Assembly: GCA_009741485.1 (NCBI GenBank) | Contig: CM019238.1 | Span: 7,917,477 to 7,981,476, forward strand | Source of the DNA: Malurus cyaneus samueli | Lineage: Eukaryota > Chordata > Aves > Passeriformes > Maluridae | Length of the DNA: 64,000 nucleotides | Direction of reading: 5' to 3' | Position numbers and translations under genes: made by a program | Notes under the pieces: model-generated | The model's database searches: none | Told to the model about the DNA's origin: nothing | What the model saw: the letters and a program-made list of their open reading frames with translations, nothing else | In this document: positions 62,405 to 64,000 of the stretch, piece by piece | Layout of the letters: each line of letters begins with the position of its first letter | Numbering within the stretch: the stretch's first letter is position 1

Positions 62405-62505
62405 ATGTGAAAGGAGGAACACTAAGAGATTATCAGGTTAGAGGTTTGAACTGGATGATCTCATTGTATGAAAATGGTGTTAATGGCATTCTGGCAGATG
62501 AAATG
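62405..62505 (+). CDS. SMARCA1: SMARCA1 exon 5: start of the SNF2 ATPase domain
   Basis: This 101 nt exon completes the split Tyr codon and encodes [20 protein letters not shown] then [25 protein letters not shown] is the Q-motif region of the SNF2 helicase lobe 1. GILADEM leads into the Walker A motif, which is divided by the intron immediately after Met. VKGG matches SMARCA1; SMARCA5 has VKWGKL. A Met replaces the usual Leu in NWLISLYENG, a conservative change. The donor is ATG|GTAAGC, phase 0. Confidence 0.97.
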
Positions 62506-62786
62506 GTAAGCAGTAATCTTTTGGAATTTTTGTGATAATTATTGAGCAAAATTGAACATTAAAGTGCTTATAATATTTAATGAATGTGCAGTAGTTTGCT
62601 TTATTCTTCAACAGTCTGATTTTTCAAATCTGGAATTGTAATGAAAGAAATTCTATTGCAAACATTTGTTGTGTAGTTTGCTTTAAACGAATGGCAGAAT
62701 TATATAGTAAGAAAATGGTTTGAAAGCATTTCTTTAAGGTATTTCACTTCAGCAGGTTTCTTTCCCCTTCATCTTTGTCAATGCAG
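62506..62786 (+). other. SMARCA1: SMARCA1 intron 5
   Basis: 281 bp, AT-rich. The donor is GTAAGC and the acceptor TTGTCAATGCAG. No other feature is seen. Confidence 0.96.
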
Positions 62787-62966
62787 GGGCTTGGTAAGAC
62801 TCTGCAAACAATAGCTTTATTGGGCTATCTGAAGCATTACAGAAACATTCCTGGGCCACATATGGTCCTGGTTCCAAAATCAACTTTGCACAACTGGATG
62901 AATGAATTCAAGCGCTGGGTTCCATCCTTACGTGCTGTTTGCCTTATTGGAGATAAAGATGCCAGA
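62787..62966 (+). CDS. SMARCA1: SMARCA1 exon 6: Walker A and motif Ia of the SNF2 ATPase
   Basis: This 180 nt exon (60 codons, phase 0 at both ends) starts with [20 protein letters not shown] and continues through [37 protein letters not shown] and KDAR. With exon 5 it forms DEMGLGKT, the ATP-binding Walker A (motif I), with the catalytic Lys intact. [11 protein letters not shown] is motif Ia. ALLGYLKH and [11 protein letters not shown] are SMARCA1-specific against SLLGYMKH and SEFKKWVPTLR in SMARCA5. The donor AGA|GTAAGT is strong. The DEAH-box exon and lobe 2 lie beyond the window. Confidence 0.97.
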
Positions 62967-64000
62967 GTAAGTGCTCTACATGTCAAAAATGTATGTGTTA
63001 TTTGGGAATGAGTAGCAGCTCGGTATGTGGAATTCTCCCTAAGCTACTTCCTTAATTACAGTATATTTTAGTAATCTCTAACTATATTAATGTTGAAAAT
63101 GCAAAATGTTGTGCTTATGACTGTGAGGAAAACCCAGAAATAAGTAGATTAAATAATAGACTAGGATCAAAGTACAGCTCTTTGACTTGCCTGTTTTTCT
63201 CTTGTCTTCCTCTTTGATTTTTGCACCTGTTTTTTATCTCCCTTCCCTATTTGCAATGTGACAGTATATACTCATTTTTCTTTGTTGCACTCACTTTGTT
63301 ACCTCTTTCTTCACCTTTTTTCAGGTGACTGCTCTCACTCGTGTATTTTATAAGCCTGCCTTGCCTTGTAACTAGAGTTCTATTGTAGAGTTTTTCATCT
63401 TCTGTTGTGAAGACCTTAAAATAGATAGGGAGTGTTTTTCTAACTCGAAGGGGATCAGTGAGCAGGATGTTTCTGTGAATTCTGTGGCTGCTCACATGGA
63501 TTGTATGGCTCTTTGTTATTGCTTGAGGATAGATAGGCTCTAGAAAGGAAATAGGAGCTGGCAGTGTGGCGAGGAAGGCCAGTGACATCCTGGTCTGTGC
63601 CAGCCAGGTAGTGTGGCCAGCAGTGACTGTCCCCCTGTACTGGGCTCTGGTGATATTAAGATGCTGAAGTGTTTCCGGAGAAGGAAACAGAGCTGGAGAT
63701 GGGTCTGAACAAGGCTTAGGAGGAGCAGCTGAGGGAACTGGGCTTGTTTTTGTAAATGATAGAAGAGGAAATGGCCTCAGGTGCACCAGGGGAGACCTGT
63801 CTGCATGGCTTTCGTGAAGGGTGATGTTCTTTCTTGTGAAAGGATTTATATCCTTGATACATGTGCCTTGCAAAACAGAGATGGGACAGCGGAAGGAGGC
63901 ATTTAGGCAAGAGAGACAATAATTGGGAGGGGGCTATGTAAATTGTTTTGAAACACGTTTGTGGATTGGATCTTTGGACAAGTTAATTTAGTAGGTTTTT
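62967..64000 (+). other. SMARCA1: SMARCA1 intron 6 (partial)
   Basis: This runs to the window edge. The expected next exon, with the segment leading to the DEAH box, is not found in these 1034 bp. A CR1 fragment occupies about 63560-63810. A 208-codon minus-strand frame here is largely the antisense of that CR1 copy. Confidence 0.92.
63560..63810 (+). mobile_element. CR1 LINE fragment (plus orientation)
   Basis: Recognisable CR1 blocks: GGCCAGTGACATCCTGGTCT, GTGTGGCCAGCAGTGACTGT, CCCCCTGTACTGGGCTCTGG, AGATGCTGAAGTGTTTCCGG, AGGAGCAGCTGAGGGAACTG and GGCTTGTTT, then a GGGGAGACCTG block. These correspond to the distal ORF2/3' region of avian CR1, further 5' than the 3'-end copies elsewhere in the window. 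It is non-coding and lies in SMARCA1 intron 6. Confidence 0.85.

Noticed and set aside
61294..62966. Assignment to SMARCA5 (SNF2H)
   Set aside because: [35 protein letters not shown] and [11 protein letters not shown] are SMARCA1 forms.
63247..63873. Minus-strand 208-codon frame in SMARCA1 intron 6
   Set aside because: Much of it is the antisense of a plus-oriented CR1 fragment.
1..64000. tRNA, rRNA, snRNA, CRISPR array, provirus
   Set aside because: No tRNA box A/B pattern, rRNA segment, regular spacer array, long terminal repeat pair or retroviral frame was recognised on either strand.

Overview
This is a vertebrate nuclear window, most likely from a bird and possibly a passerine. The evidence is two genes with avian-compatible intron-exon structure, several degraded CR1 LINE 3'-end fragments as the main recognisable interspersed repeat, little other mobile DNA, and two sharp CpG islands. 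The species cannot be named from the sequence alone.

Two protein-coding genes are present, head to head and both cut by the window edges. On the minus strand is the 5' part of GAB3, the GRB2-associated binding adaptor. Coding exon 1 is at 44052-44123 and exon 2 at 2963-3266, separated by an intron of about 40.8 kb that fills most of the window. The remaining exons lie beyond position 1. On the plus strand is the 5' part of SMARCA1 (SNF2L), an ISWI-family chromatin-remodelling ATPase. Its probable exon 1 is at 55744-55821, followed by exons at 58890-58976, 61294-61460, 62183-62283, 62405-62505 and 62787-62966. The rest lies beyond position 64000. All joins except SMARCA1 exon 1 are supported by GT-AG sites, matching phases and continuous homology. 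Both genes are X-linked in humans, where they lie far apart. Their adjacency here fits the avian chromosome 4/4A block homologous to part of the mammalian X.

Layout: 1-2962 is GAB3 intron 2. 2963-3266 is GAB3 exon 2, whose splice acceptor sits inside a three-copy ~105 bp tandem repeat. 3267-44051 is GAB3 intron 1, with CR1 fragments, a 19/15 bp minisatellite, microsatellites and no recognisable gene. 44000-45250 is the GAB3 CpG-island promoter, with a TG-rich tract and a 31 bp VNTR. 45250-55240 is intergenic, with a CTCF-like site near 53140. 55245-55497 is a CR1 fragment abutting the SMARCA1 CpG island (55480-56250). 55744-64000 is SMARCA1 exons and introns.

The two genes share no pathway: one is a cytoplasmic signalling adaptor and the other a nuclear remodeller. 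I found no rRNA, tRNA, CRISPR array, intact transposon, viral gene or previously undescribed gene system. The most interesting points are structural: duplicated splice acceptors at GAB3 exon 2, a VNTR in the GAB3 promoter island, a CR1 remnant in the SMARCA1 5' flank, an uncertain SMARCA1 N-terminus, and a perfect 32 bp duplication within GAB3 intron 1.
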